NCBI RefSeq assembly: GCF_905147045.1
Contig: NC_065905.1
Coordinates: 8,308,001 to 8,372,000 of the forward strand
Reading direction: 5' to 3'
From: Nymphalis io
Taxonomy: Eukaryota > Arthropoda > Insecta > Lepidoptera > Nymphalidae
Length of the DNA: 64,000 bases
Part shown: one piece after another, positions 12,601 to 21,158 of the stretch
Numbering within the stretch: position 1 is the first letter of the stretch
Layout of the letters: each line of letters begins with the position of its first letter
Position numbers and translations under genes: made by a program
Notes under the pieces: generated by a model
Told to the model about the DNA's origin: nothing
The model's database searches: none
The model's input: the letters and a program-made list of their open reading frames with translations, nothing else

Positions 12601-15600
12601 ATAGTGTATTGGACAATATAATGAACAAGAAATACCACACACCGCTCGAGATGTACGCGGAGCTGGCGGAGTTAGAGAACAGGTTCCCAGACGTAGCGGA
12701 GTTCCGCGCCGGAGACAGCATGAAGACAGCAACTCTACACGAGCTGAAGATAACCGACGATGTGAGTATCACACTAAGCGTAGTAGTTAAGCAATTACAA
12801 ATGATAATATATTTTTGTAATATCCTAATAATAATATCCTGGGACATTTTTCACACACGGCCATCTGATTCCAAATTAAACTTGTACAGAGCTTGTGCTA
12901 TGGAAACCAGACAACTGATATACTACATATACTATTTTTCTTTTGTAAATGCATACTTATATAGATAATTACACCCAGACTCAGGACAAACAGACATATT
13001 TATGCACACAAATATCTGTCCTGGGAAGCATCCACCAACCACGGCAACCGGCTCGTCTAATAACAATCTTTATAATTTTACGAAATTATATTAAAACGTA
13101 AAGCTATCTGGTAAGATAGGAATGTAGATTCTACCTAGAAGAATCGTCAAGAAACTCTTCTCCAATAACAAATATATGTTAATCAAATACAATTAAATTT
13201 ATATATATATATATATACCTCATGCCTGTAAAATCAAAAAACACTATTATACGTATAATATGATTTACTCAATCATGAGTTTTTTAGAAAAAATATATTA
13301 ATTATTTTTCAATTTCATTCAATCTATTAGTAGTATTTTGTTTTTGAATGAATTGAAAGTTATAAAATAGACTATTATTTCCAGGCGGGATCGCCAGAAG
13401 AAACCAAATTCCACATCGCACTCATAAGCAACCTATACGGCTCACAGCCTCTAGGACAAGAGATGTTGTTAAACTTTGCGCGGCATATTTGCACAGCGTA
13501 CCAAATAGGCGAACCCGTCCATAAAAAGCTATTGAAAAACGCGGTATTACATTTCATACCAAATCTGGACCCATTGTTCGGCAAAGTACTGAATCTCTAC
13601 GACCATACAGAGAAATGTGACTTTGATGTCATAGAAGAGGAATTCGGTAGTAGTCTCTACGGTTACTTGACGAAGAAGAATTTAAATTCCCTGTCCAACT
13701 ACACGAGGGAGAAGGCGTTTGTCGGGTTATTAGAGTCGGAACGATATGATTTGATCCTCGATTTAGGCTCCGGTAGCGAAGATGTAACTATTCCCAATTT
13801 CTCCAAGGACATCTATGAGAAATTCGCTCACAATTACCAGGATAACAGGACACCGAGTAACAAATACCCGTGTAAGGAAACTTCGAATGTTCAGCATGAA
13901 AACCTTCTGGATTTAATATACGAAAGGTTCAACGTACCGATAGTGTCGGTCGGGCTGAGCTGCTGCAAGATGCCGCTGGAGGATGACATAGCGTGGGCGT
14001 GGAGGAATAACTTGAGAGGGATAATGAAGTTCATTGAACAAGCTAATACTGGTAAGTGATTATTTTATTATTGTACAGGGAAACGGTCACACAGTCTTGT
14101 AAATTACATCAAATAAAATATTATACGACCCTTGGTGGGTATTTCGTATGGACGCGACTTCGCTGCAACTTAAATACAAAGTCCCTTAAATATTTTGAAT
14201 TTTTAGCCTAAAAGTTAAACATTTGTATTAAAGGCTTATTTAAAAACTCCTTTTGAAAGCTGATCTCATTACAAGCCGTGTACTATACACCGATAAACTA
14301 CCGACACAAATATCCCACGAGTACAATGTGCCCCGCAGGAGTGGTGGGCTTCGTGCGCAACGAGCAGGGCGCGGCCATGCGCAGCGCCGTGCTGGCCGTG
14401 GCGGGCAGCGCGCGCCAGTACCGCGTGTCGCGCAACCTCGCGCACTACCGCGCGCTGCTGCCGCCCGGCGACTACCGCGTCATCGTGCGCTGCCACGGCT
14501 ACCGCGACCAGGTGAGCACTCGCGCACTACCGCGCGCTGCTGCCGCCCGGCGACTACCGCGTCATCGTGCGCTGCCACGGCTACCGCGACCAGGTGAGCA
14601 CTCGCGCACTACCGCGCGCTGCTGCCGCCCGGCGACTACCGCGTCATCGTGCGCTGCCACGGCTACCGCGACCAGGTGAGCACTCGCGCACTACCGCGCG
14701 CTGCTGCCACCCTTATAAAGCAGTACAGTACAATATAATAAGCCTTAATAGTATTATATTCTTAACATGAGTTTTAAAATTATTTATTTTTTAATGTAAA
14801 ACGTTCAGCGTTAAATAAAACAATTTTGCATCACACCAATGTCACTTGAAATATAAATGTTACATACAGATGTTGACATGGCGTGTTGTGGAAGGAGTCG
14901 TGAAACAGAAGGACGTCGTGCTCCGAAGGATCAACGCTGAGGAAATCCCCGGGGGGCAGTTCGAAGACATACCCATTCCAAAAGATCCCGACACTGTATA
15001 CATTACTGGTATGTACTTGAATCTTACATAACCCGATCACTGTTATATAAAAGGTTGTCTTAAATAGATTAATTCTTTTAAGTATAATTGATATTTTGAC
15101 AGGTACGAAACCGAATCATTGATTTTTAAAGGGGAATAACTAACGATAACAATATTTCTATTAATAATTTTCCCTAACAAATAATATAATTAAAACTTAA
15201 CGGTCATACTTGTTAACATCGCTTAGCGACTGCTTAGATAAACATCGATTTCTCTCTTTCTGTCATTATCGATTTGACAATCGAAAGAAGAAGACACAAC
15301 ATTTTTTAACTAGTCACCCGCTAAACGTTTTTAAGTAAAACGTAAAGATTGTACGCCAAATTTAATTCTATATAAAAAAGAACACCCATCTCAAAAAAAA
15401 AACACAATACTCTTAGTGACTTTAGTATTTTTTTTTATTAGAGTCACACTTATATATTTGCACACTGACCCAATTGTTACCTATTATATTGTATCGACAT
15501 TTTCGCTAATAAATGATTATTATTATTTTATATATTTATAGGTTTATCTTTAGACCGTGACAGCGCCCCCCTCCCCAATACAGAATTGACTGTCTTCCCA

Positions 15601-17145
15601 TTGGATTCCAAACGACCAATATCTTCCAACACCAGCGACCAATATGGGCGCTACGTGATCACACTACCTGTCACGTATATGGGACATGAAATACTGTTGT
15701 CGGCTGTTAATGATGGATTTATTACAAAGAGCAGGCATGTCAAGGTAAGTGCTTACAAATCTAACGCTATCTCTGTCTTACATAAGGTCATTCACATGTT
15801 TCTTTCTTATTTTATTAATAGAAGGTTAAATGATATGTAAAATCAAATTTGTAGTAAAATTGAAAATGAAATCGGACGGTGACACATTTTTAAAAATAAT
15901 TGAAATCTCAATCAATACACCTTCTTGATTTCAGATAAATAGCAACGATAACGTGACTCCGAACGTGCTGCTCAAGTTGGAGAAAGACGACAATATACTC
16001 GGGATGTCCCGTTTCGTTTTCGTCATGGTAGCAGGTATGTTTATTCAAACCCAAGGATATTTATACTTCTTTTACAATAAACTATGATGAAGCTTTATAT
16101 TAAATTATTGATATTCATGCTAGTTATGCGAGAAATGTGCTTAAATAAAGTATATTATAATTTTGATTGACTACCTCACTGTTATGTGCTGCGTGGCAGG
16201 CGTGGTGGGCGTGGCGGTGGTGGTGGCGGGCGCGTGGTGCTTCGCGCAGCGGCAGCGGGCGCAGCTCGCCCGGCGCGACTACCACTTCGTGCAGCTGCCG
16301 TCCGACGACAAGCGACCGCTGTGCGAGGACGACGCCTACGGTGAGCTCACGTTAACCTTGGACGACAGGATACGTCACGCTGACTCACGAATTTATCCGA
16401 TATACTAGAAAATGCGATAATGTAGAGTAATAAGTATATATTCTAGAAAAGTCCAGAAAATCGACCAGAACACCTAGATAGCTATAGCTGACCTTGAGTA
16501 TAGTTAATGAGTAAGTGCAAACTCTGTTTTGATGCCTACGCAAAAGCCGAGATGGCCCAGTGGTTAGAACACGTGAATTTTAACCGATGATCGTGGGTTT
16601 AAACCCGGGCAAGCAGCACTGAATTTTCATGTGCTTAATTTGTGTTTATAATTCATCTCGTGCTTGAACGGTGAAGGAAAACATCGTGAGGAAACCTGCA
16701 TGTGTCTGATTTCATTGAAATTCTGCCACATGTGTATTCTACCAACCCGCATTGGGGCAGCGTCGTGGAATATGCTCCAAACCTTCCGCTCAAAAGGGAG
16801 AGGAGGCCTTAGCCCAGCTGTGGGACAATAACAGGCTGTTACTGCAAACTCTGTTCTGATACGTTATAACAAAGCAAATATTCAAAACGCTTTACTTTTA
16901 TTCAAAAATTGCGTATTTAAAGGATTAGCGATGTAGTTTCTTAACTTTTCAAGGTACCGATAGATCTCACATGGATTCATTATATTTTTTAGAACTCAAT
17001 AAATCTAATTTTAATGTTATTGATAGATATTGTCAGGAAGCCGTACTACGATGAAGAAGACTTACCGCCATCTGAGACAGACTCCGAGGAAGACATCGTG
17101 CTACTCAGATCAGAGAGGGAATGGAGACCAGCAAACGATGAGTAG
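49..17145 (+). CDS. svr: Carboxypeptidase D (silver), 5'-truncated by the window
   Basis: Multi-domain membrane metallocarboxypeptidase of the M14 N/E family that trims C-terminal Lys/Arg from peptides in the secretory pathway. Exons read from splice sites: 49-161, 553-650, 3863-4099, 4752-4946, 6518-6603, 7183-7383, 8021-8106, 8767-8923, 9327-9493, 9977-10087, 12605-12761, 13385-14051, 14339-14511, 14870-15008, 15542-15744, 15935-16034, 16200-16340, 17027-17145. They sum to 3,150 nt, that is 1,049 codons plus TAG, with all phases matching. Visible order: the last part of domain 1, a complete domain 2 with catalytic residues, domain 3 without them, a transmembrane helix and an acidic cytoplasmic tail. 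This is the three-domain plan of animal CPD. The start codon, signal peptide and domain 1 catalytic part lie upstream of base 1. Residue numbers in related entries count from base 49. Confidence 0.95.
229..433 (+). repeat. SINE family C fragment (tRNA-like)
   Basis: Begins catggcccaaacccgggcaa, which corresponds to the tRNA-like head with an internal deletion, then follows the family body (cactgaattttcatgtg, ggtgaaggaaaac, attctgccacatg) and ends at caggctgttact. It lies in the intron between the two domain 1 exons of CPD. Family C is best represented at 16534-16842. Confidence 0.75.
651..3862 (+). other. CPD intron, about 3.2 kb, AT-rich
   Basis: Long AT-rich intron between the end of domain 1 and the start of domain 2. 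Apart from a MITE-like fold-back copy at about 2761-2900 and a (TA)n run near 2940-2953, I see no coding or RNA feature in it. Confidence 0.7.
2761..2900. repeat. Fold-back MITE-like element, family F copy 1
   Basis: Left end ataaacgttgcttagtgg and right end cagtcgctaagctacttt are near inverted copies of each other. The middle is shared with copies at 15212, 40254 and 55548 (tgtgtcttcttctttc, ataacagaaagagaaatc). A size of about 135 bp and no coding capacity fit a miniature inverted-repeat element. Confidence 0.6.
3863..10087 (+). CDS. svr: CPD domain 2, catalytically competent carboxypeptidase domain
   Basis: Eight exons encode the second M14 unit, starting near RHPIDGLSAVDFSHHNYVKM. The zinc ligands are visible: His161 and Glu164 in ANMHGNEVVGRE (4752-4946) and His271 in SANLHGGSLVANYP (7183-7383). 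The substrate carboxylate-binding Asn232-Arg233 pair is in NIDLNRNFPD (6518-6603). The catalytic Glu362 is in MEITLELGCYKFP (8767-8923). The transthyretin-like subdomain follows in 9327-9493 and 9977-10087. All key residues are present, so this domain should be an active enzyme. The acceptor before 3863 (ttccaag) has a weak pyrimidine tract, but the phase (G|GT) fits exactly. Confidence 0.93.
4205..4375 (-). repeat. SINE family D fragment, decayed
   Basis: Decayed copy: ttcggttacggcagattaac, caactgcgtagg, actctcatatctcgttggga and caatccgataacgaccg match the body of the better copies at 5620 and 20050. It lies in the CPD intron 4100-4751. Confidence 0.55.
5115..5365 (-). repeat. SINE family C, decayed copy
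   Basis: Reverse-oriented, strongly diverged copy. Recognisable blocks are gtgtaggtgcagatttcctt, acgatgtttcaatacaccgt and gtacttgcccgatttgatct, matching the family C body and tRNA-like head in the same order as the copy at 10847-11141. Confidence 0.5.
5446..5595 (-). repeat. Short retroposon family E with 16-bp target-site duplication
   Basis: About 150 bp in reverse orientation (T-run at the left end, body gttacgcgttttgggg, ggtaccctttacgtcttaac, gaggagcgccacgggatcgc). It is flanked by a perfect 16-bp direct repeat, tatgtgatgatgtcct, at 5430-5445 and 5596-5611. The same element lies in forward orientation at 24230-24412. A poly-A end and target-site duplications indicate LINE-machinery retroposition. 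Confidence 0.8.
5620..5890 (-). repeat. SINE family D copy (tRNA-like head on the minus strand)
   Basis: Contains ttcggttacggccac, gactagccaactgagg, gtgcgcaaacacaggtgcac and catatttcgatgggacgg. Its right end is the reverse complement of a tRNA-like head (ctgcctcgttagtctaatgg on the minus strand). It lies immediately right of the family E insertion in the CPD intron 4947-6517. Confidence 0.65.
7543..7711 (-). repeat. Poly-A retroposon family A, truncated copy
   Basis: Reverse-oriented 3' part of the family: T-run, tatagaataggaaggcgg, cacctgatggtaagtgg, ccaatgcgccaccaacc, ending at gtcccttgt. Full-length copies are at 10417-10708 and 36121-36419. It sits in the CPD intron 7384-8020. Confidence 0.8.
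8205..8430 (+). repeat. Retroposon family A, 5' part with a triplicated head
   Basis: The first 19 bases of the family (actggtggtagggctttgt) occur three times, at 8205, 8224 (two changes) and 8245, before the body continues (gcaagctcgtctgggtaggt, accacccacttatcag) to ccaaggttggtgg. The 3' half is missing. It lies in the CPD intron 8107-8766. Confidence 0.75.
10417..10708 (+). repeat. Full-length retroposon family A
   Basis: About 290 bp from actggtggtagggctttg to cctattctataaaaaaaa, ending in an A-run. It is almost identical to the copy at 36121-36419, so it is a young insertion. I recall this sequence type as widespread in butterfly and moth genomes; whether it is a SINE or the tail of a LINE cannot be settled here. 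Confidence 0.85.
10847..11141 (-). repeat. SINE family C, near full length
   Basis: Reverse-oriented copy from taacagcttgcgaatgtccc to the tRNA-like head, which ends ...accactgggccatctcgg at 11141. On the minus strand the head has an A-box-like segment (tggcccagtggt) and a B-box region with decay (gggtttgaaaccacg). It lies in the CPD intron 10088-12604. Confidence 0.8.
12605..15744 (+). CDS. svr: CPD domain 3, non-catalytic carboxypeptidase-like domain plus beta-sandwich region
   Basis: Exons 12605-12761, 13385-14051, 14339-14511, 14870-15008 and 15542-15744. The fold is recognisable (KYHTPLEMYAEL, then ALISNLYGSQPLGQEM) but the active-site residues are gone. Relative to domain 2, His161 becomes Tyr554, Glu164 becomes Gln557, the second zinc His (NLHGG) is replaced in DLGSGS, and the catalytic Glu is Gly in SVGLSCCKMP. 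Loss of catalysis in the third domain is known for CPD across animals; a binding or folding role is usually assumed. The exon at 14339-14511 is very GC-rich and its end is tandemly duplicated (see the repeat at 14437). The 12605 acceptor (ccatag) was chosen because it restores the CG|T arginine codon and an open frame. Confidence 0.88.
12829..13056 (-). repeat. SINE family B, copy with partly deleted head
   Basis: Reverse orientation: ataatatcctgggacat, cacacggccatctgattcc, agagcttgtgctatggaaac, ttacacccagactcagg, ctgtcctggg, then caaccggctcgtc. Between the last two blocks most of the expected tRNA-like B-box region is missing compared with the copies at 28185 and 56897. It sits in the CPD intron 12762-13384. 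Confidence 0.7.
14437..14708 (+). repeat. 82-bp tandem repeat across an exon/5' splice site of CPD (3.3 copies)
   Basis: Copies start at 14437, 14519 and 14601, with a 26-bp partial at 14683. Each unit carries the end of the coding exon, CGCGACCAG, followed by a GTGAGC donor (14512, 14594, 14676). The first donor keeps the reading frame. Because 82 is not divisible by three, use of donor 2 or 3 would shift the frame. The exon (aacCTCGCGCAC) and intron (gcaCTCGCGCAC) share a 9-bp block at the joint, a plausible seed for the duplication. Confidence 0.9.
15212..15345. repeat. Fold-back MITE-like element, family F copy 2
   Basis: gttaacatcgcttagcgact at the left and cacccgctaaacgtttttaa at the right form the inverted ends. 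The internal blocks tctctctttctgtcattatc and gaaagaagaagacacaac are shared with the other copies, in opposite orientation to the copy at 2761. It lies in the CPD intron 15009-15541. Confidence 0.6.
15935..17145 (+). CDS. svr: CPD transmembrane helix and cytoplasmic tail
   Basis: Exons 15935-16034, 16200-16340 and 17027-17145. A hydrophobic run spans the first junction (SRFVFVMVAG, then VVGVAVVVAGAWCF), followed by basic residues QRQR and the tail. The last exon encodes YYDEEDLPP, SETDSEEDIVLL and a TAG stop at 17143-17145. The acidic ETDSEE cluster looks like a casein-kinase-2-type sorting signal and resembles the ETDTEE motif I recall in vertebrate CPD tails; such clusters direct recycling between the cell surface and the trans-Golgi network. 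The DIVLL segment could act as a dileucine-type signal (inference). Reading through the 16341 donor gives a different tail that stops at 16408 (see findings). Confidence 0.88.
16534..16842 (+). repeat. Full-length SINE family C with target-site duplication
   Basis: tRNA-like head: A-box-like tggcccagtggttagaac and B-box-like gggtttaaaccc, then the family body to taacaggctgtta. It is flanked by an 18-bp direct repeat with one mismatch (tgcaaactctgtt t/c tgat) at 16516-16533 and 16843-16860. It is inserted in the last CPD intron and is the best-preserved head of this family in the window. Confidence 0.88.
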
Positions 17146-20100
17146 AGAAACGATCTAGAATCGCATGTCGTAACTGTTCTGCCGACCGTCTTTCAATGCG
17201 CTTTATCGACCTTGGAACAATGAACTAAATGTTTCTTAACTTAATTGTCAATTAATTGTTATTATATTACAGTGTCAAGTGAGTGCACGCACACTTTAAG
17301 CTGTTGATATACGTAAAGCTGCGGCAAGAAATGGAGAATATGGTGCGCACACACTTGATAATTATTCTATGTTCCACGTTGTTAGGAATGCCTGCCGTAG
17401 ACGAATTCGGTCAGGGTAACAATGTGAGATCTTCGTCAAACCGAATACACGTAACTTTTCTACAGTCGAACACATTATACATGGTGTTTGTAGTTGCTAG
17501 TACAGTCACAATCAAAATTGCTTTTAATTTGAAACAATTCGGATTGTGATCGTATGAAAATCAGTAATTATGATATTAATTAATGATATATTATGAGATC
17601 TTAAGCCTATATAAGATCATTTAATGTGTTATTTTAATTAATGTAACCGTCATATAATGTATTCACCGTATCAACTTCTCTATTTGCGGTTCGATTTACA
17701 AAGCAATATGTTGCGCTAAAATGTAATTTTCAGCTATAATTAACTGTCTTTTATGTGTATTGATATAAATATATATTATTAGGAGACCATTTTTGTGGTT
17801 GATTATTACATATTATTACTAGGTGGAGAATTACAATTTTCTATAGTTATGTCTCTCACAGAGACGGCATGCAGTTATGGTGCTATTTTCTTTTATTTAT
17901 TTTTTTCTATTTATTCAAAATACTGATATTAGCCGCATTAATCAAATAAAGGTAGGCCATGAATATGTAACTCGCGGTTAGTAATATTGGTAATTATTTT
18001 ATTGATACAATAATAACAATTTCTAGAACACTGAATTGATTAAAAACCGTTTTTCTCTTTGCAGTACATTTATTGTCTCAAATATTTAATTTTTTATTTG
18101 ATGAATCATTTTTTTTTTATGTAATAATATTAAGTGGGCCTTAGACATTTGCGTACATTAAATACGGCTTTAGCGTCAGTTTGTAAAACATATCCTTCCA
18201 AACTCGCAGTGGTTTATAGATTCATTTTAGTTTAGTTCACTCCGTCAACAAACAGACGTTGAAGTATATATAGCATATCTTCTAAAGTATTTAGTTTCGC
18301 GGCTCACGAACTATAAAAATTTAAATTGTTTTAAATAAAAACATTTTTTATGATACCGATCTCTTCGTATGTTTATCGAACAGTATTAAAATTTATAATA
18401 TATACAAAATAATCAAACATTTCACTCCATGAACTACTTAAATCTTGATCATATTTTTTTTTATTTAATACAAAACACAATTTTGTATTTTTACTATTTA
18501 AATTGTTTACAAAAGAAATATATAAATAAAATTACCCAATAATTTTACTAACCGTACTATATAAAGAAAAACAAATTATGGGTAAAAAAAATAAACTTAA
18601 TAAATATAATTATTGTTATGGTCTAATTAATTTGTGTTCTTATTATATTAACTGGTAAAACAACAGTATTAATTTTTTTTTTATTAAAAGGTTACACTTT
18701 AAATTTTAAAGGGTAAAAGTTTTGAAAAGTTCAACCTTGTGATTATTACATTCCTGTTTGATTCTCTTAGTTCATACATTCGATTAATAAAATCTATCTA
18801 TTTTTACGTAATATATAACAAAATATATTCAATATTAGGATACGTAATACAAATGCACTTAATTTCAATTGAATTTATCAATGTAATTTTAATTTTCCTA
18901 TTAAAATGTCTGAAAAATAATTGAATGTTACGACATTCAACGAACTAATGTTACTTCATTAATTTTGTTTCTGTACGAAAATTCAAATCCTCGCAATATA
19001 CTTATACTAGTATAAATAACAGCATTTACACACAGCGTCATACTTTTAAATTATATACACTATTTATATTATATATTTTGTTAACTTTCTTCCTTCTATT
19101 ACTTCAACTATTTATTTTTATATAAAGTTATCTTGCCCAGTTTTAGATTAAATAACAAAGTTTTATAAAGATGCATTAAAGTAAATTAGTTTTTAATAAA
19201 TATTTTGTTTCTGGTCTAAATTTAATTTAAATTTATTATACGTTTGTAAAAAATAACATAAAATAATTATCCAGTTATATTTCACTCGATACCCCTGTGC
19301 CTTCTAGCATTTTAAATATATATTTTTGATAGTTAGATTAAACAAGAATTTAGTATGAATCTCGTTACTAATGGAGCAATATATGCTAGCAATAATAAAA
19401 TAAGATTAACATAAATATACAATGTTTAAACTATAAGTATTATTTATAATATTACATGTTATATTTAAAATAAAGCTTCGTGTAATAAAATATTATGTCA
19501 CGCTCAAAATTATTTTAATAATAACGCACTTATATATTTTTTTTTTAATTTTATCTGCTAATCATTTTAAACGACGTGTATTGCAGATTAAAAAAATGTC
19601 AAAATTAATAGTTATGTATAATTATTAAGTTACAATATAAATAATTTAAAACTGTTATAAAATACATTGGTGCTTTTTAGAGCTTCTGATTATATTTATA
19701 TTTTGATAAATTATTTATTAAAATATTGTGATCGTTTTATAACTATTAAAAGCCTTAATATAATAATATATAATTTAATAATATATAATTATTAAAAGCC
19801 TTAATATTATATTTGTTGTTTTTATTTCTTTATTTTCTTCGTTTTAAAAATCGAACAGGATTTAGTAAGAGTAAAATTGGGTTGGTTCGAACTTCGGATA
19901 TCATTCGGACAAAAGCTGGCAAATTACAATAAAACCACCATTAAAAACCTTGTAATGGAAAGGCAATCCTAGTTTTTTATATAATGAAACTAGGATTTAT
20001 AATATTTATAGAGCATGTTTGTTGTGTGATAATTATATAACGTCCTTCAGACCCATTTCGGCCACGGCGGCAAATCTCAAGAGAGATAAGCCAACTGCGC

Positions 20101-21158
20101 CGGGCATAATATAGTGCATAAGTGCGCAAACACAGGTGCACTCTCTATTCCCTAAGACTCATAATCCGATGGGACGGCGATCCGACACGACCGGACAGAG
20201 TTCAGGCGCAGAACAAACGGCTTTATGTGCCCGACGTGGGATTTGAACCTAGAAACGGTATCTTGAAATAGGTAGCTGATTTCTGTATTTTTTTTAGAAG
20301 TCATTTATACTATCGTATAAATCGTATAGAAAATAGGATTGTTTTTAAAAAGGTATAGCAACCAGTATTTAATTTAAAAAAATTGCTATCACCTGACTTT
20401 TCAATAACAATTGAATATTTTAATTAACATTGAAAAATGGCTGTACCATATAAAAAAAAATACTCTGTGCCGAATTCGAGTACATTATCTCTTAATAATA
20501 GTTGCCCAATTACCTTGGAGATGTTATTTGCGATAAATTAACGAATACTATTTATACGTAGGTACTTAAAATGGTTAAACTCAAATTAACAATTTTAATA
20601 TCAAATAACGACATTGAATGAACTAAAACAAACAATGAATTAATTAGTAAAAAATAAATATATAAAGAAAATGGCTTGATACTTCTAACAGTACTTATGC
20701 GAGGATGCGAGGCACATGATTGCTATCGATACCTGGTTTATTCCGATTTTAGTTACTGTGTGTATTTCACTGCACAAACGCAAAAATATCGAGCCAAGCT
20801 GATTTACTTATACCATATTACCCTACAATTCTAGACACTACGAACTTATTACTTTTTATTTGTCAAATTATAATATAAGTAATTTTGATTTTAACAAATT
20901 TTTAAAATAAACACTACTTTTGTATCAAATCGCAAATTACGATACAGATATCCGAATTTCGGAACAAAATTATCTATGAGACGTCATGTGTTTCGTTTGA
21001 CTTTTAGCGATTATTTATTGTGAATGTGAAATTGGAATTATTGTTATCATTTTGCCACAGCAATGAATATTTACCATGACTGTTTACAACTATACGTAAG
21101 AATTTGAATATAATTATTACATTAAACAACTTTTTTAAACATAAATAGTGACCCTGTT
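17146..21158 (+). other. CPD 3' flank and intergenic spacer
   Basis: AT-rich. A first AATAAA at 17945-17950 is a plausible polyadenylation signal for CPD. A short local duplication (attaaaagccttaatat) occurs near 19745 and 19790. The only clear repeat is a SINE D copy at 20050-20275. I see no further gene before the KIAA2013 start. Confidence 0.6.
20050..20275 (-). repeat. SINE family D copy
   Basis: Clear body in reverse orientation: atttcggccacggcgg, caagagagataagccaactg, atagtgcataagtgcgc, ccgatgggacggcgatccg, cggacagagttcaggcg, then gggatttgaacc, part of the tRNA-like head. Confidence 0.7.

Larger units (their letters stand above)
10088..12604 (+). other. CPD intron, about 2.5 kb
   Basis: AT-rich intron separating domain 2 from domain 3. 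It holds a full-length family A retroposon and a family C SINE. The remainder (about 11150-12600) shows no coding or repeat signature I can name. Confidence 0.7.

Noticed and set aside
14512..14700. Read-through open frame beyond the CPD donor at 14512
   Set aside because: Results from the 82-bp duplication in a shifted frame; the first donor joins in phase to 14870.
17283..17549. 88-codon frame just after the CPD stop
   Set aside because: Lies in the probable 3' UTR, AT-rich, no recognisable domain or splice context.
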